From positions 1-55,128 of the IMG/VR virus record IMGVR_UViG_3300037246_000495: 55,128 bases of DNA, one strand, 5' to 3'. The notes below the pieces were generated by a model, which saw nothing but the letters and a program-made list of their open reading frames with translations, did no database searches and was not told where the DNA came from. Position 1 is the stretch's first letter. Each line of letters starts with the position of its first letter. Made by a program: the position numbers and the translations under genes. Shown in pieces: positions 33,796 to 40,909 of the stretch. This DNA is from a virus.

Positions 33796-33889
33796 CTTGT
33801 TTTTCAGTTTCCACCACCTCTTCTAAAGGCAGTTGGTTAGTAATTGCTTCTTGTTCACGTATCTCTAAAAACTCGTATCTATTACTCAT
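33788..33889 (-). CDS. 33-aa peptide between SSB and ATPase genes
   Basis: ATG 33887-33889, stop TGA 33788-33790. Overlaps the end of the ATPase gene and the start of the SSB gene, so translation could be coupled. Starts MSNRYEFLEIREQEAI; acidic, no motif. Confidence 0.5.
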   Translation of the reverse strand: MSNRYEFLEIREQEAITNQLPLEEVVETEKQDG

Positions 33890-34823
33890 CCTCTTTAGTG
33901 TTAGGTTCTGGTTCCGTCTCGGACTTTAACGCTTCACCTTTTTCAGAAACAGCTTGTTTGTAATCTTCATTCTTATGTAGTTTTACATTAGACTTCCAAT
34001 GAGCCGTCAAATCCTCGACAGTTGAAATGTCAATAAGATCATTCATTGCATCTTTTAATTCAACCTCTAATTCAGCTTTCAACATTTCAGTGCCGATGAT
34101 TTGAGGATAAGGATTAACACCCTCTATCACTTTAATTTCATCCTTAAGAGCATCTCTTCTTTTGGCTTCGTATTGGGGTGTTCTTTGTGTATACAAACAA
34201 ACCTCTTTACCACCGTAGGCTTTCGTCTTGTCAATTCCTTTCCCCTCTTTAAATGTCGTTTTATAATTGACGAAAAATACATTATGTGCCCATTGGCGAA
34301 GCGTGGCGGCTGCTTTCTTACCCATATCCATTCCGTAATAATCGTAAGCCCCACCAATAGGATCGTTAAATGATTTCACAACACTGTGAGCTATCATAAC
34401 CACATTAAGTCCGGACTTCATTAATCTTTCAAACAACGGAGTCACCTCGTCATCGAAAAAAGCTTTTACTCTTTGATCGCCCTTACCGTACCCATACAAC
34501 CTATGGTCTGTAATACTATCAGCTTTATCTAATCTGACAACCTCGGTTATGACAATCTTCTCAAGCCAGTCTACCGTATCAATAACTACAGACTCAAATT
34601 CTTCAAATCCATCTTTCTTAGATAGAATCATACCAATGGCCTGATTAAACTCAATCCATGTTCTTGCGCGCAATCTAGCAACATCTAGTTTATCTGTCGA
34701 ACCTTCGCAGTCGATAAATATTGCATTCGGATAAGTGGATCCTAAGCTTGTTTTTCCAACACCCTCAACTCCGTGAATCAAGTCTTTTGATGGTCCTATC
34801 TGCACTCCTGTTTCTAATTTCAT
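33882..34823 (-). CDS. RecA-like ATPase, Sak4-type recombination protein
   Basis: 313 aa. GVEGVGKTSLG at about 18-28 is Walker A. FESVVIDTVDW at about 76-86 is Walker B. NVVMIAHSVVK at about 139-149 is the motif-III position. This is the pattern of AAA_24/Sak4 single-strand annealing ATPases of phages, which work with an SSB, here the next gene. The Glu/Lys-rich tail from about 285 is probably unstructured. Confidence 0.85.
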   Translation of the reverse strand: MKLETGVQIGPSKDLIHGVEGVGKTSLGSTYPNAIFIDCEGSTDKLDVARLRARTWIEFNQAIGMILSKKDGFEEFESVVIDTVDWLEKIVITEVVRLDKADSITDHRLYGYGKGDQRVKAFFDDEVTPLFERLMKSGLNVVMIAHSVVKSFNDPIGGAYDYYGMDMGKKAAATLRQWAHNVFFVNYKTTFKEGKGIDKTKAYGGKEVCLYTQRTPQYEAKRRDALKDEIKVIEGVNPYPQIIGTEMLKAELEVELKDAMNDLIDISTVEDLTAHWKSNVKLHKNEDYKQAVSEKGEALKSETEPEPNTKEDE

Positions 34824-34840
34824 AGTATTTAGTTTAAATT

Positions 34841-34927
34841 TTATAAATAAATTAGTTCAATCACACCAATTATAAACAGCGAAATTATTGAATAATTATA
34901 ATCTCCTAGCTTTTTAATTAGTTTCAT
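34841..34927 (-). CDS. 28-aa membrane peptide
   Basis: ATG 34925-34927 to TAA 34841-34843. After a basic start (MKLIKKLGDY) comes one short transmembrane helix (SIISLFIIGVIELIYL). It is the first ORF after the promoter at 34951-35005, with a leader of about 16 nt. Short, so moderate confidence. Confidence 0.5.
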   Translation of the reverse strand: MKLIKKLGDYNYSIISLFIIGVIELIYL

Positions 34928-34950
34928 AGTCAAGTATTTTGGTTATGATG

Positions 34951-35005
34951 TAAATGTATTGGTTTATAAATTACCGTGGAAATATTTGAACATGTTAGAA
35001 AACAT
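34951..35005 (-). promoter_or_regulatory. Palindrome + N33 + -7 box
   Basis: ATGTTTTCTAACATG (complement of 34991-35005), exactly 33 nt after its AACAT, then TACATTTA (34951-34958). Drives the RecA-like/SSB unit. Confidence 0.8.
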
Positions 35006-35153
35006 ATTGCGTAAATGCGCGATAATAAATGACAATAGATCATTAGCATTGCGCAAGTGTGCAATATTCAGGTGTGTTAAAATTATTAAACACATATAAA
35101 GAAAGGGTTTTGACTACTTAATGCACTTTACACATATGTTATAAACAAATAAA
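35006..35153. other. Non-coding stretch with short inverted repeats
   Basis: No reading frame. It contains GTGTT-N10-AACAC (35077-35096) and two GCGCA-type elements (35010-35065). It lies between the 27-aa peptide gene and the palindrome promoter. No clear terminator T-run is seen. Confidence 0.4.
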
Positions 35154-35237
35154 TTATCTTTTTCTGCCAATAATCATTCCAACACCTAATCCAATAAAAA
35201 ATCCACCAATCCATAATAAAATCATTACTCCTACCAT
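35154..35237 (-). CDS. 27-aa glycine-rich membrane peptide
   Basis: ATG 35235-35237 to TAA 35154-35156. Nearly all one transmembrane helix with a Gly-zipper (GGFFIGLGVGMIIGRKR), typical of small membrane-active peptides. Might be a holin-like or toxin peptide; no homology evidence. Confidence 0.5.
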   Translation of the reverse strand: MVGVMILLWIGGFFIGLGVGMIIGRKR

Positions 35238-35246
35238 AATTTCTCA

Positions 35247-35341
35247 GTTTATAACAAGCAGCGTATTTAATTGCTCGTTAGGTTTATATTAATTCAAATC
35301 TTTATTTTCTGGCAACTAAAACATGCTGCCAATCCATTACA
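35247..35341 (-). pseudogene. Decayed copy of the 31-codon mini-gene (repeat copy 1)
   Basis: This 95-nt stretch matches 45830-45923 apart from about five substitutions and one inserted base. In the other copy it encodes a 31-aa peptide. Here the inserted G (GTTGCCAGAAAA) shifts the frame to a stop after 11 codons, and an extra TAA appears further on. It therefore looks inactive. Confidence 0.7.
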
Positions 35342-35546
35342 ACCCAATACTCTCGTTTATTTCATCAATTCTCACCCACCTCTTCTTAAGCGTCTTATCA
35401 TCACGATATGTTATTCATGCTGTCCAATTCGGATCCGCTTCTCTTTCGGCTTCTAGCCTATCATGTGCTTCTTTACCTAATTGTGCTTGAGTTTTCATTT
35501 TTGCATTACTGTCAACTAAATTCGTGTTTGTCGAAGTTTGTTTCAT
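35337..35546 (-). pseudogene. 69-codon ORF interrupted by an in-frame TGA
   Basis: ATG 35544-35546 overlaps the previous stop as ATGA. After 43 codons a TGA stands at 35415-35417. The same frame then runs 25 more codons with protein-like content (ITYRDDKTLKKRWVRIDE) to TAA 35337-35339. TGA is a normal stop elsewhere in this genome, so a recent nonsense mutation is most likely; readthrough is the alternative. If TGA terminates, a 43-aa protein is made. Confidence 0.62.
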
Positions 35547-35953
35547 AGCATTACGTTTTTAAATTTCAGTTTTCCGTTTGTAAATTCTGCTATATCTGTT
35601 AGCGTTTCTATATTTATTAGCATGTCGTGGAAATGATACTTCATATTATCGTTGATGTAATAATCACCATCCATATAACCATCAAATATCACTTTCTTTT
35701 CAGCTTCTTCCCATTCTGCCATCGCTTCGTTATAAATATCCATCCCGCATACGCCACAATCTGAGCCTTTGTAATTGTGAATATCTGGCTTCACGAGACG
35801 ATTAATAAACATCTCTTTAGTGTACGGCTCATCAATCTTATTAGTATACTTGAAGCAATTTAAATACATCTTTGCCAAGTCATGAACCAATCCCGTTCCT
35901 GTATGCTGGTTCTTAACGAATTGACTCAATGTGTAAAGTTTTTCTAGTTCCAT
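35543..35953 (-). CDS. Unknown protein with a CGVC motif
   Basis: 136 aa from ATG 35953 (MELEKLYTLSQF). An HDLAKMYLNCFKY helix is followed by a CGVCGMDIYNEA motif, which could bind metal. Acidic. First gene under the promoter at 35980-36035. Family unknown. Confidence 0.65.
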   Translation of the reverse strand: MELEKLYTLSQFVKNQHTGTGLVHDLAKMYLNCFKYTNKIDEPYTKEMFINRLVKPDIHNYKGSDCGVCGMDIYNEAMAEWEEAEKKVIFDGYMDGDYYINDNMKYHFHDMLINIETLTDIAEFTNGKLKFKNVML

Positions 35954-35979
35954 AGTTTTAAGTATCAATTAATAATATC

Positions 35980-36035
35980 AGCAATTACGTTATTAAAAAT
36001 AAGACTATCAAAACTTTAAACATGTTGTAAAACAT
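35980..36035 (-). promoter_or_regulatory. Palindrome + N34 + -7-like box
   Basis: Palindrome TATGTTTTACAACATG (complement of 36021-36035 and flank), 34 nt, then TAATTGCT (35980-35987), TTTTG at -33. Confidence 0.68.
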
Positions 36036-36042
36036 AGCGCAT

Positions 36043-36069
36043 AAAAAAAGCGTAGGAACCACCCTACGC
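36043..36069 (-). terminator. Terminator of the lysis unit
   Basis: GCGTAGG (36050-36056) pairs with CCTACGC (36063-36069), and seven A give a T-run on the minus strand. It follows the gene ending at 36125. Confidence 0.88.
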
Positions 36070-36124
36070 TTTAAAACTAATACTAACCATAAATTCAGCC
36101 TATGAAAACTGATCACGAAACAAA

Positions 36125-36511
36125 TTATTTTTTCTTTTTAAATGATACTATAATTCCTTTAATTTCTGCACTGTATTCCTTGCCAGCCTTTACTCCTTTT
36201 AGGATCTCAGCCTTATTAACATCACCGTCCTCTGTGATATCCTCGAAAACATCCAACAAGTCATCGGTATCCTCTAGTCCTTCTTTAAGCTTCGCTATAA
36301 TTACACGACTCTTTTTAATGAATTTATTAACGGCTAATACCCATGTTTCTTTCAGTACAGCACCACCAATGAAAGCGGCTATTCCGATCCAATTATCTGA
36401 AAGTAACTGCAACCATGACGGCATCTTAGAAACTTCCTCGACAGTCTGAGCGACTGACGGCATCACGAAAACCACCATAAAAGCTACTAATAGAAATAAA
36501 TATTTTTTCAT
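36125..36511 (-). CDS. Secreted/membrane protein of the lysis region, holin-like
   Basis: 128 aa. A signal peptide or first helix (MKKYLFLLVAFMVVFVMPSVAQ) is followed by a second hydrophobic helix at about 38-58 (NWIGIAAFIGGAVLKETWVL) and a charged tail. Gene order lysozyme, membrane protein, this one suggests holin or spanin function. The SVAQ cleavage site may mean export instead of membrane anchoring. Confidence 0.65.
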   Translation of the reverse strand: MKKYLFLLVAFMVVFVMPSVAQTVEEVSKMPSWLQLLSDNWIGIAAFIGGAVLKETWVLAVNKFIKKSRVIIAKLKEGLEDTDDLLDVFEDITEDGDVNKAEILKGVKAGKEYSAEIKGIIVSFKKKK

Positions 36512-36552
36512 TTGAAATGTTTTAATTATAAACTATTTAGACTGCAAGTTAA

Positions 36553-36789
36553 TTATTTTCTTGATGCTTTGCAACTTCTCACCTCTTGCCTGATTTCTTT
36601 ATTCGACATTTCAGGATTAATTTCGAAAGTTTGCGACACGTTTTGAGTGTTATTTTTACCGCTTACTTTGTTTTTAAACTTGCCATTGTAATTGTTTTCG
36701 GTTGTAGGCTTCTTGAATTTATAAACCAGGAATCTATCGAATCCTATTGCAATAGCAAATACAGCTACGTATGATAATGTTTCTAGCAT
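36553..36789 (-). CDS. Single-pass membrane protein next to the lysozyme
   Basis: 78 aa. One transmembrane helix at about 5-24 (LSYVAVFAIAIGFDRFLVY), then a basic, Asn-rich cytoplasmic-type tail. Overlaps the lysozyme stop by a few nt, so coupled. Possible spanin or holin component. Confidence 0.65.
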   Translation of the reverse strand: MLETLSYVAVFAIAIGFDRFLVYKFKKPTTENNYNGKFKNKVSGKNNTQNVSQTFEINPEMSNKEIRQEVRSCKASRK

Positions 36790-37208
36790 AACGCAAGTAT
36801 ATCAGATAAATCCTTTGCTCTCCTACCAACTTGGCCAGCCCATCGACTGTCCAACATCTCAACTGATGCTTTCATATATTCACCTTCTTTAATCAGACGT
36901 AAAGTGTTCTTGAATGCTAACAATCCAGTAACTCCCATATTGAAAGCCATATCGATTAAAACTAATTGGGCTGTAATGTGAGTAAAACAAAACCAAGGAA
37001 GCGCTTTGATTAACTGAGCTTCAAAATCCTCAATATCATTACCAAGCAGAAACAAAGCTTCCGCCTCTGTGATTCCTCGATCTTCTAGATTGCGACCAAC
37101 TCCAATGGTCAATTTATTAGAGGTGCATTTATAGGGCTTAAGTCTTAAACCCTCTTCGATTATTAATCGGTTTTTTAAATCTTTAAGTGTTTTTAATTCT
37201 TTGCTCAT
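36783..37208 (-). CDS. Endolysin, T4-type lysozyme (GH24)
   Basis: 141 aa. The catalytic signature E-8aa-C-5aa-T is present at about 19-34 (EGLRLKPYKCTSNKLT), followed by IGVGRNLEDRGIT; the rest fits the all-helical lysozyme core. It cleaves the NAM-NAG bond of peptidoglycan at the end of infection. No signal-anchor helix, so a holin should release it. It overlaps the membrane gene at 36553. Confidence 0.93.
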   Translation of the reverse strand: MSKELKTLKDLKNRLIIEEGLRLKPYKCTSNKLTIGVGRNLEDRGITEAEALFLLGNDIEDFEAQLIKALPWFCFTHITAQLVLIDMAFNMGVTGLLAFKNTLRLIKEGEYMKASVEMLDSRWAGQVGRRAKDLSDILALC

Positions 37209-37233
37209 TTCTTAAAGTTATTAAATTAATTGA

Positions 37234-38046
37234 TTAAAATAATGTTTGTTGCATTGTGTGAATTCTTAATCTTAACATTGCCGCCTCGTAATACTCCTTA
37301 TCAAGCTCACACGCTGTTAAGTCGAATTTAAGGTTATGGCAAGCGATAGCGATTGAACCAGAACCAAGATGAGTATCAAGTATCTTGTCACCTTCTTTTG
37401 CAAAATTATCTAAGCAATATTGATACAGTGTAGGTGGTTTTTGTGTTGGGTGTATCTTTTCAGATTTATTTCTATATGCGCTATACCTAAACATGTTATT
37501 TGCTCCAGAGAAAGAAGTCCATGCAAACTCGCAATCAGAGAATGATAATCCTTTCGGAATTTCTTTATCCCAAATAATAAATTTTTTACACGGAGGAAGA
37601 TTAAAATAATTTCCACCCCAAATTATTTGATTTTTCGAAACCCTAAACAACTCGAGGAAGTACTCTTCGCTTGGTGTTGCATTATCCCAATCTTTTGCTT
37701 TCCACTTCCTATTTTTAGCTTTTGACGCTTTAGGAGTGTTGCCTATCCCCATATTCATATTAGCCAAATCTATCCCATAAGGAGGATCAACAATAGCTAA
37801 TTCAAAATAATTATCAGGATAACGCTTCATTAATTCCATGTTATCCTCACAGCTTATATTTATTTCACTCATAGTTTCGTATTCCATTAGGTTAGATTTA
37901 GACACTATACAAGTAGCCGTATGTGTCGCGTAATAGAACTTTCTTTCGGTTCGATTAAGATTTGAATCTAAAATATATCCAGATATAACAGATCCGAAAT
38001 CTTTTTTCAACTCGATTAAAGTTCCGTTTTTATGCTGGTAGATCAT
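37234..38046 (-). CDS. DNA N6-adenine/N4-cytosine methyltransferase
   Basis: 270 aa. DPPYG at about 88-92 is the catalytic motif IV, HPTQKP lies at about 198-203, and DTHLGSGSIAIAC at about 224-236 is the SAM-binding motif I. This order (IV before I) is class beta. No restriction partner is beside it, so it probably protects phage DNA. The first 58 residues are not part of the usual enzyme. An in-frame ATG (37872) at MSEINISCEDN could be the true start, or the extra part is a fused domain. Confidence 0.9.
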   Translation of the reverse strand: MIYQHKNGTLIELKKDFGSVISGYILDSNLNRTERKFYYATHTATCIVSKSNLMEYETMSEINISCEDNMELMKRYPDNYFELAIVDPPYGIDLANMNMGIGNTPKASKAKNRKWKAKDWDNATPSEEYFLELFRVSKNQIIWGGNYFNLPPCKKFIIWDKEIPKGLSFSDCEFAWTSFSGANNMFRYSAYRNKSEKIHPTQKPPTLYQYCLDNFAKEGDKILDTHLGSGSIAIACHNLKFDLTACELDKEYYEAAMLRLRIHTMQQTLF

Positions 38047-38049
38047 CGG

Positions 38050-38265
38050 TTACATACCTCCTAATAGTTCGCCGCATTTTTCAGGATCTTCTAATGTTTG
38101 CCATAATGATTTTAATTCATCATTTGCCTTTTTCAGATCATGTTCTAATTTCTTTACATTGTCTGGCTTTGCATTTTTAATGCCAGCTTTATAAGCATCT
38201 GATGCGATTTTATGGTATGTTGGATAGTTGCCAAATAATTTATCTGCATATTGTTTTGCTGTCAT
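38050..38265 (-). CDS. Small coiled-coil protein
   Basis: 71 aa, helical with KKLEHDLKKANDELKSLWQ. No motif. It overlaps the next gene's end by a few nt. Confidence 0.63.
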   Translation of the reverse strand: MTAKQYADKLFGNYPTYHKIASDAYKAGIKNAKPDNVKKLEHDLKKANDELKSLWQTLEDPEKCGELLGGM

Positions 38266-38491
38266 GATTAATGTTTTTAATTAGTTTCACAGGACATCTC
38301 GAAAATTCCGCCCTCTTCAATTTATAATACTTCTCATCACCCTTCACAATACTCCTCACAGTCCCACGCGTCACGCCGTATTTAAGCGCCGTTTGTTCTA
38401 AAGCTTGTAATTCTATCACGTAATCACAAATAAGCTCTGCATAGTGTCTTATTATGCTTCTGTGGCGTTTCTTGGTTTCGGGTTGTTTCAT
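38240..38491 (-). CDS. HTH DNA-binding protein
   Basis: 83 aa. LEQTALKYGVTRGTVRSIVKG at about 31-51 is a helix-turn-helix; the rest is basic. Probably a transcription regulator. Candidate binder of one of the operators in this genome. Confidence 0.72.
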   Translation of the reverse strand: MKQPETKKRHRSIIRHYAELICDYVIELQALEQTALKYGVTRGTVRSIVKGDEKYYKLKRAEFSRCPVKLIKNINHDSKTICR

Positions 38492-38503
38492 GGTGTGTAA
38501 ATA

Positions 38504-38896
38504 TTAAATCCATCTTCTAATCGTGCATCTTCCATAACCAACTCTATCTTTCATAAAGAACGAGTCTTGAGAGCCAAAATAAGCGTCTGCAATCCATCCG
38601 TTGGAAAGTAATGATTGTGCGTATTCTGCAAGTCTCACTCTATCGTCCCTGTTCGCGTACCACTTTGGCAGTATGAATTCAAATGATTTATTTTCGTGCT
38701 TCTTACCCACCTTCTCTAATCCTCTTACGATTAATTTACAATTAACACTAGCTTGTCTTGACAGGCACATACTTAATTGCTCAGGCGTTAACTCTATGGT
38801 TGCAAACTTTATATTTGCTTCATCGTCATGAATCTCAATTGTTGTGTATTCTCGATTTATTAATATCGATACTTGGCCTTTTAATTCTTTCTTCAT
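38504..38896 (-). CDS. Unknown protein
   Basis: 130 aa, alpha/beta, with TTIEIHDDEANIKFATIEL near the start and a basic middle. First gene behind the promoter at 38917-38972. No family. Confidence 0.66.
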   Translation of the reverse strand: MKKELKGQVSILINREYTTIEIHDDEANIKFATIELTPEQLSMCLSRQASVNCKLIVRGLEKVGKKHENKSFEFILPKWYANRDDRVRLAEYAQSLLSNGWIADAYFGSQDSFFMKDRVGYGRCTIRRWI

Positions 38897-38916
38897 AGCT
38901 TAATTTATTAGTTTCT

Positions 38917-38972
38917 CAAATCTACCCTTTTATATTTCTATAATGAAGCAGGCCTGTATGTTGTATAGCAGG
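38917..38972 (-). promoter_or_regulatory. Palindrome + N33 + -7 box
   Basis: CCTGCTATACAACAT (complement of 38958-38972), exactly 33 nt, then perfect TAGATTTG (38917-38924). ATG at 38896 follows 20 nt later. Confidence 0.85.
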
Positions 38973-39236
38973 TTAATTCATATCTCCTTTAATCCATTCA
39001 GTCGCTTCTCCCAACATCAAATCTGTAATTTCTTGAACTGATTCATAATCACTTAATGGGTGATGCCTTCCTCCATCTTTCAAATCAAATGCGTAAGAAT
39101 GAATCTCATTTTCTGAAAAATCAATAGGATCATAACTTTTACCACAGCTATTATCTCCATTAATTCTAAACATTAAATCTTGCAATGCTTGCGCATATCC
39201 TCTTAAGTACATTTCATCTTTATTATTTAGTTTCAT
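38973..39236 (-). CDS. Small unknown protein
   Basis: 87 aa, acidic, with NGDNSCGKSYDPIDFSENE. No motif. Ends exactly where the palindrome begins. Confidence 0.63.
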   Translation of the reverse strand: MKLNNKDEMYLRGYAQALQDLMFRINGDNSCGKSYDPIDFSENEIHSYAFDLKDGGRHHPLSDYESVQEITDLMLGEATEWIKGDMN

Positions 39237-39256
39237 ATCTTAATTATTTATTAGAT

Positions 39257-39718
39257 TTAAAATTTAACTATCTTTTTTCTTAGCTCCTGGAACTTTAGAA
39301 GATCTAAATATTTTCGATAATGGCATGTATCACTTTTTATAGTATTTAATGGCACATCGAAATAATCAGCAATAGTATTCCTTAAAAAACCTTCACTCAT
39401 TAGAACCGTGTACAAAGCCCCCTTGTGCATTCTATTTCCTCCATTCGTAATTCTGTCTATTATATCAGATGTTAACTCCTTATCTCTCTTTAGCCCTTTA
39501 TTCCCTATACTATGCCTTAATCCTCGCCACACAGTAGCCTTTGAACTGTTAGTGGCCATTGCGATAGCGGCTATGGAGTATCCTTTTTTGTGTAATGACA
39601 GGAAGACTTTATATCTTAGTTCAACTGATTCCTCTTTATGGTTTCTAATTTTAATAGATTTAGCTTTCTTTTTATCGCCTTGTACGGCTTTTAATATGTC
39701 TTGGTTTATGGTTGGCAT
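39257..39718 (-). CDS. HTH transcription regulator, two DNA-binding units
   Basis: 153 aa. GYSIAAIAMATNSSKATVWRG at about 46-66 is a helix-turn-helix. FLRNTIADYFDVPLNTIKSD at about 112-131 is a second. Basic throughout. It fits a regulator or site-specific DNA-binding protein, a candidate for the palindrome-binding activator. Confidence 0.78.
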   Translation of the reverse strand: MPTINQDILKAVQGDKKKAKSIKIRNHKEESVELRYKVFLSLHKKGYSIAAIAMATNSSKATVWRGLRHSIGNKGLKRDKELTSDIIDRITNGGNRMHKGALYTVLMSEGFLRNTIADYFDVPLNTIKSDTCHYRKYLDLLKFQELRKKIVKF

Positions 39719-39882
39719 AGCTTATTATTCTTTTCATCAGTTAGTGATTTACAATTCTTTTCATCGTGACAAGAAATACCAGGGTATTGTTGCATAAAAC
39801 CCGCCCCTCTCCAATATTCACCTAATTCTAAAAGTGGCTTTAATTTGCCGCATATCGAGCACTTTTCTTTTTCTTGTTTCAT
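39706..39882 (-). CDS. 58-aa Cys-rich protein
   Basis: ATG 39880-39882 to TAA 39706-39708, overlapping the HTH gene start by 13 nt. Starts MKQEKEKCSICGKLKP (CxxC knuckle); further Cys at ISCHDEKNCKS. Likely one zinc site. Confidence 0.62.
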   Translation of the reverse strand: MKQEKEKCSICGKLKPLLELGEYWRGAGFMQQYPGISCHDEKNCKSLTDEKNNKLCQP

Positions 39883-40196
39883 GGCTTAAATTTTCTAGGT
39901 AAATTATTTCTAATATTTACATTTCCCTTTTTATTCAGATTGAATTTAGGAATGTTTATTTTTATTGGCTTGCTCCATCCTGATTTATGATAGTCGTTTA
40001 AATCTGTAAGAATATCAAAATCGATAAGATCATCTATAATTATAGATTCAATTTTCAGCCCGTAATCTTTTACGCAATTATCGGATGATTTCGCAATTTC
40101 TACAACTGAATGCCCAGCTTCTTCTATATGCGCAATTAACGCCCCTATTAATTTAGATTTGCCACAATAACAATGTCCTATAATTCCTATTTTCAT
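39879..40196 (-). CDS. Small P-loop-like protein
   Basis: 105 aa. IGIIGHCYCGKSKLIGALIAH has a Walker A (GxxxxGKS) at about 7-14 after a first strand. No second NTPase motif is clear. Short for an NTPase, so perhaps a truncated kinase-like remnant. Possibly driven from the site at 40270-40325. Confidence 0.65.
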   Translation of the reverse strand: MKIGIIGHCYCGKSKLIGALIAHIEEAGHSVVEIAKSSDNCVKDYGLKIESIIIDDLIDFDILTDLNDYHKSGWSKPIKINIPKFNLNKKGNVNIRNNLPRKFKP

Positions 40197-40199
40197 AGC

Positions 40200-40376
40200 T
40201 TATAATATTTCAGTTAATAGCTTGTCAATATCAATCCATTCGTTATCGATTAGGATTTCTCTCTTAGTCACAATATAGCCCTTTCTAATGTATCTCTTGT
40301 AGATAAACATTGTGCTATACAACATATTTACGATTATAATTTTGTTGAGCTTTTGGAATGTGTATTTGAATTTCAT
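40200..40376 (-). CDS. 58-aa unknown basic protein
   Basis: ATG 40374-40376 to TAA 40200-40202, tight to its neighbours (2-4 nt). Starts MKFKYTFQKLNKIIIVN and ends in an acidic stretch (WIDIDKLLTEI). Coding and a palindrome-like promoter site overlap here. Confidence 0.58.
   Translation of the reverse strand: MKFKYTFQKLNKIIIVNMLYSTMFIYKRYIRKGYIVTKREILIDNEWIDIDKLLTEIL
40270..40325 (-). promoter_or_regulatory. Possible internal palindrome + N34 + -7-like box
   Basis: ATGTTGTATAGCAC (complement of 40312-40325) followed after 34 nt by TATATTGT (40270-40277), within the 40200-40376 gene. Could be chance; the gene at 40196 would be its target. Confidence 0.45.
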
Positions 40377-40378
40377 GG

Positions 40379-40906
40379 CTATTTTGCTTGGTGCTTAAAT
40401 TTAATAAATGATGATCCGTAAAATAAACGCTGTGCTAGTTTAGATGCCATCTTTTCATATATCTCATAAGTTGCTTTCTCCCTATGTAGTCTAGGCGCTA
40501 TCTTTACGTAATGCAACATTCCAACATCACTAACATAAATTAACCCTGCGTATTCTGGGATGTCTTCAATCTTAATTAATCCATGCGGACATACATAGTA
40601 GAAGTAATTCGGTATCTTAATTGCTTTTCTCTGTTCATCCGTTCGTTTTCCCCTCTTCCATATGTCGTACATTTTGAAAGCCATTCTATTTTTAAGATTT
40701 TCATGTTTAAATTTCTTATTCCTAAAATCAGCTTTAAAGTCAGAGTATGAACGTTTGATTTCAGACTCAGTTATATATCCAGCCTTAGAAATCTCAATAA
40801 CATCCATTTCCTGCAAATCCATAGTTTCAAACGAATCACAGAAATGCTTCACGCCTCTAGATATGAAATTACTAAATATTGCGTTTACGATAAAGTTAGT
40901 TTTCAT
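40379..40906 (-). CDS. Unknown basic protein of the replication region
   Basis: 175 aa, basic, helical first half (ETMDLQEMDVIEISK) and Tyr/Lys-rich second half. Three nt before the 173-aa gene in the same transcript. No family recognised. Confidence 0.68.
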   Translation of the reverse strand: MKTNFIVNAIFSNFISRGVKHFCDSFETMDLQEMDVIEISKAGYITESEIKRSYSDFKADFRNKKFKHENLKNRMAFKMYDIWKRGKRTDEQRKAIKIPNYFYYVCPHGLIKIEDIPEYAGLIYVSDVGMLHYVKIAPRLHREKATYEIYEKMASKLAQRLFYGSSFIKFKHQAK

Positions 40907-40909
40907 AGT

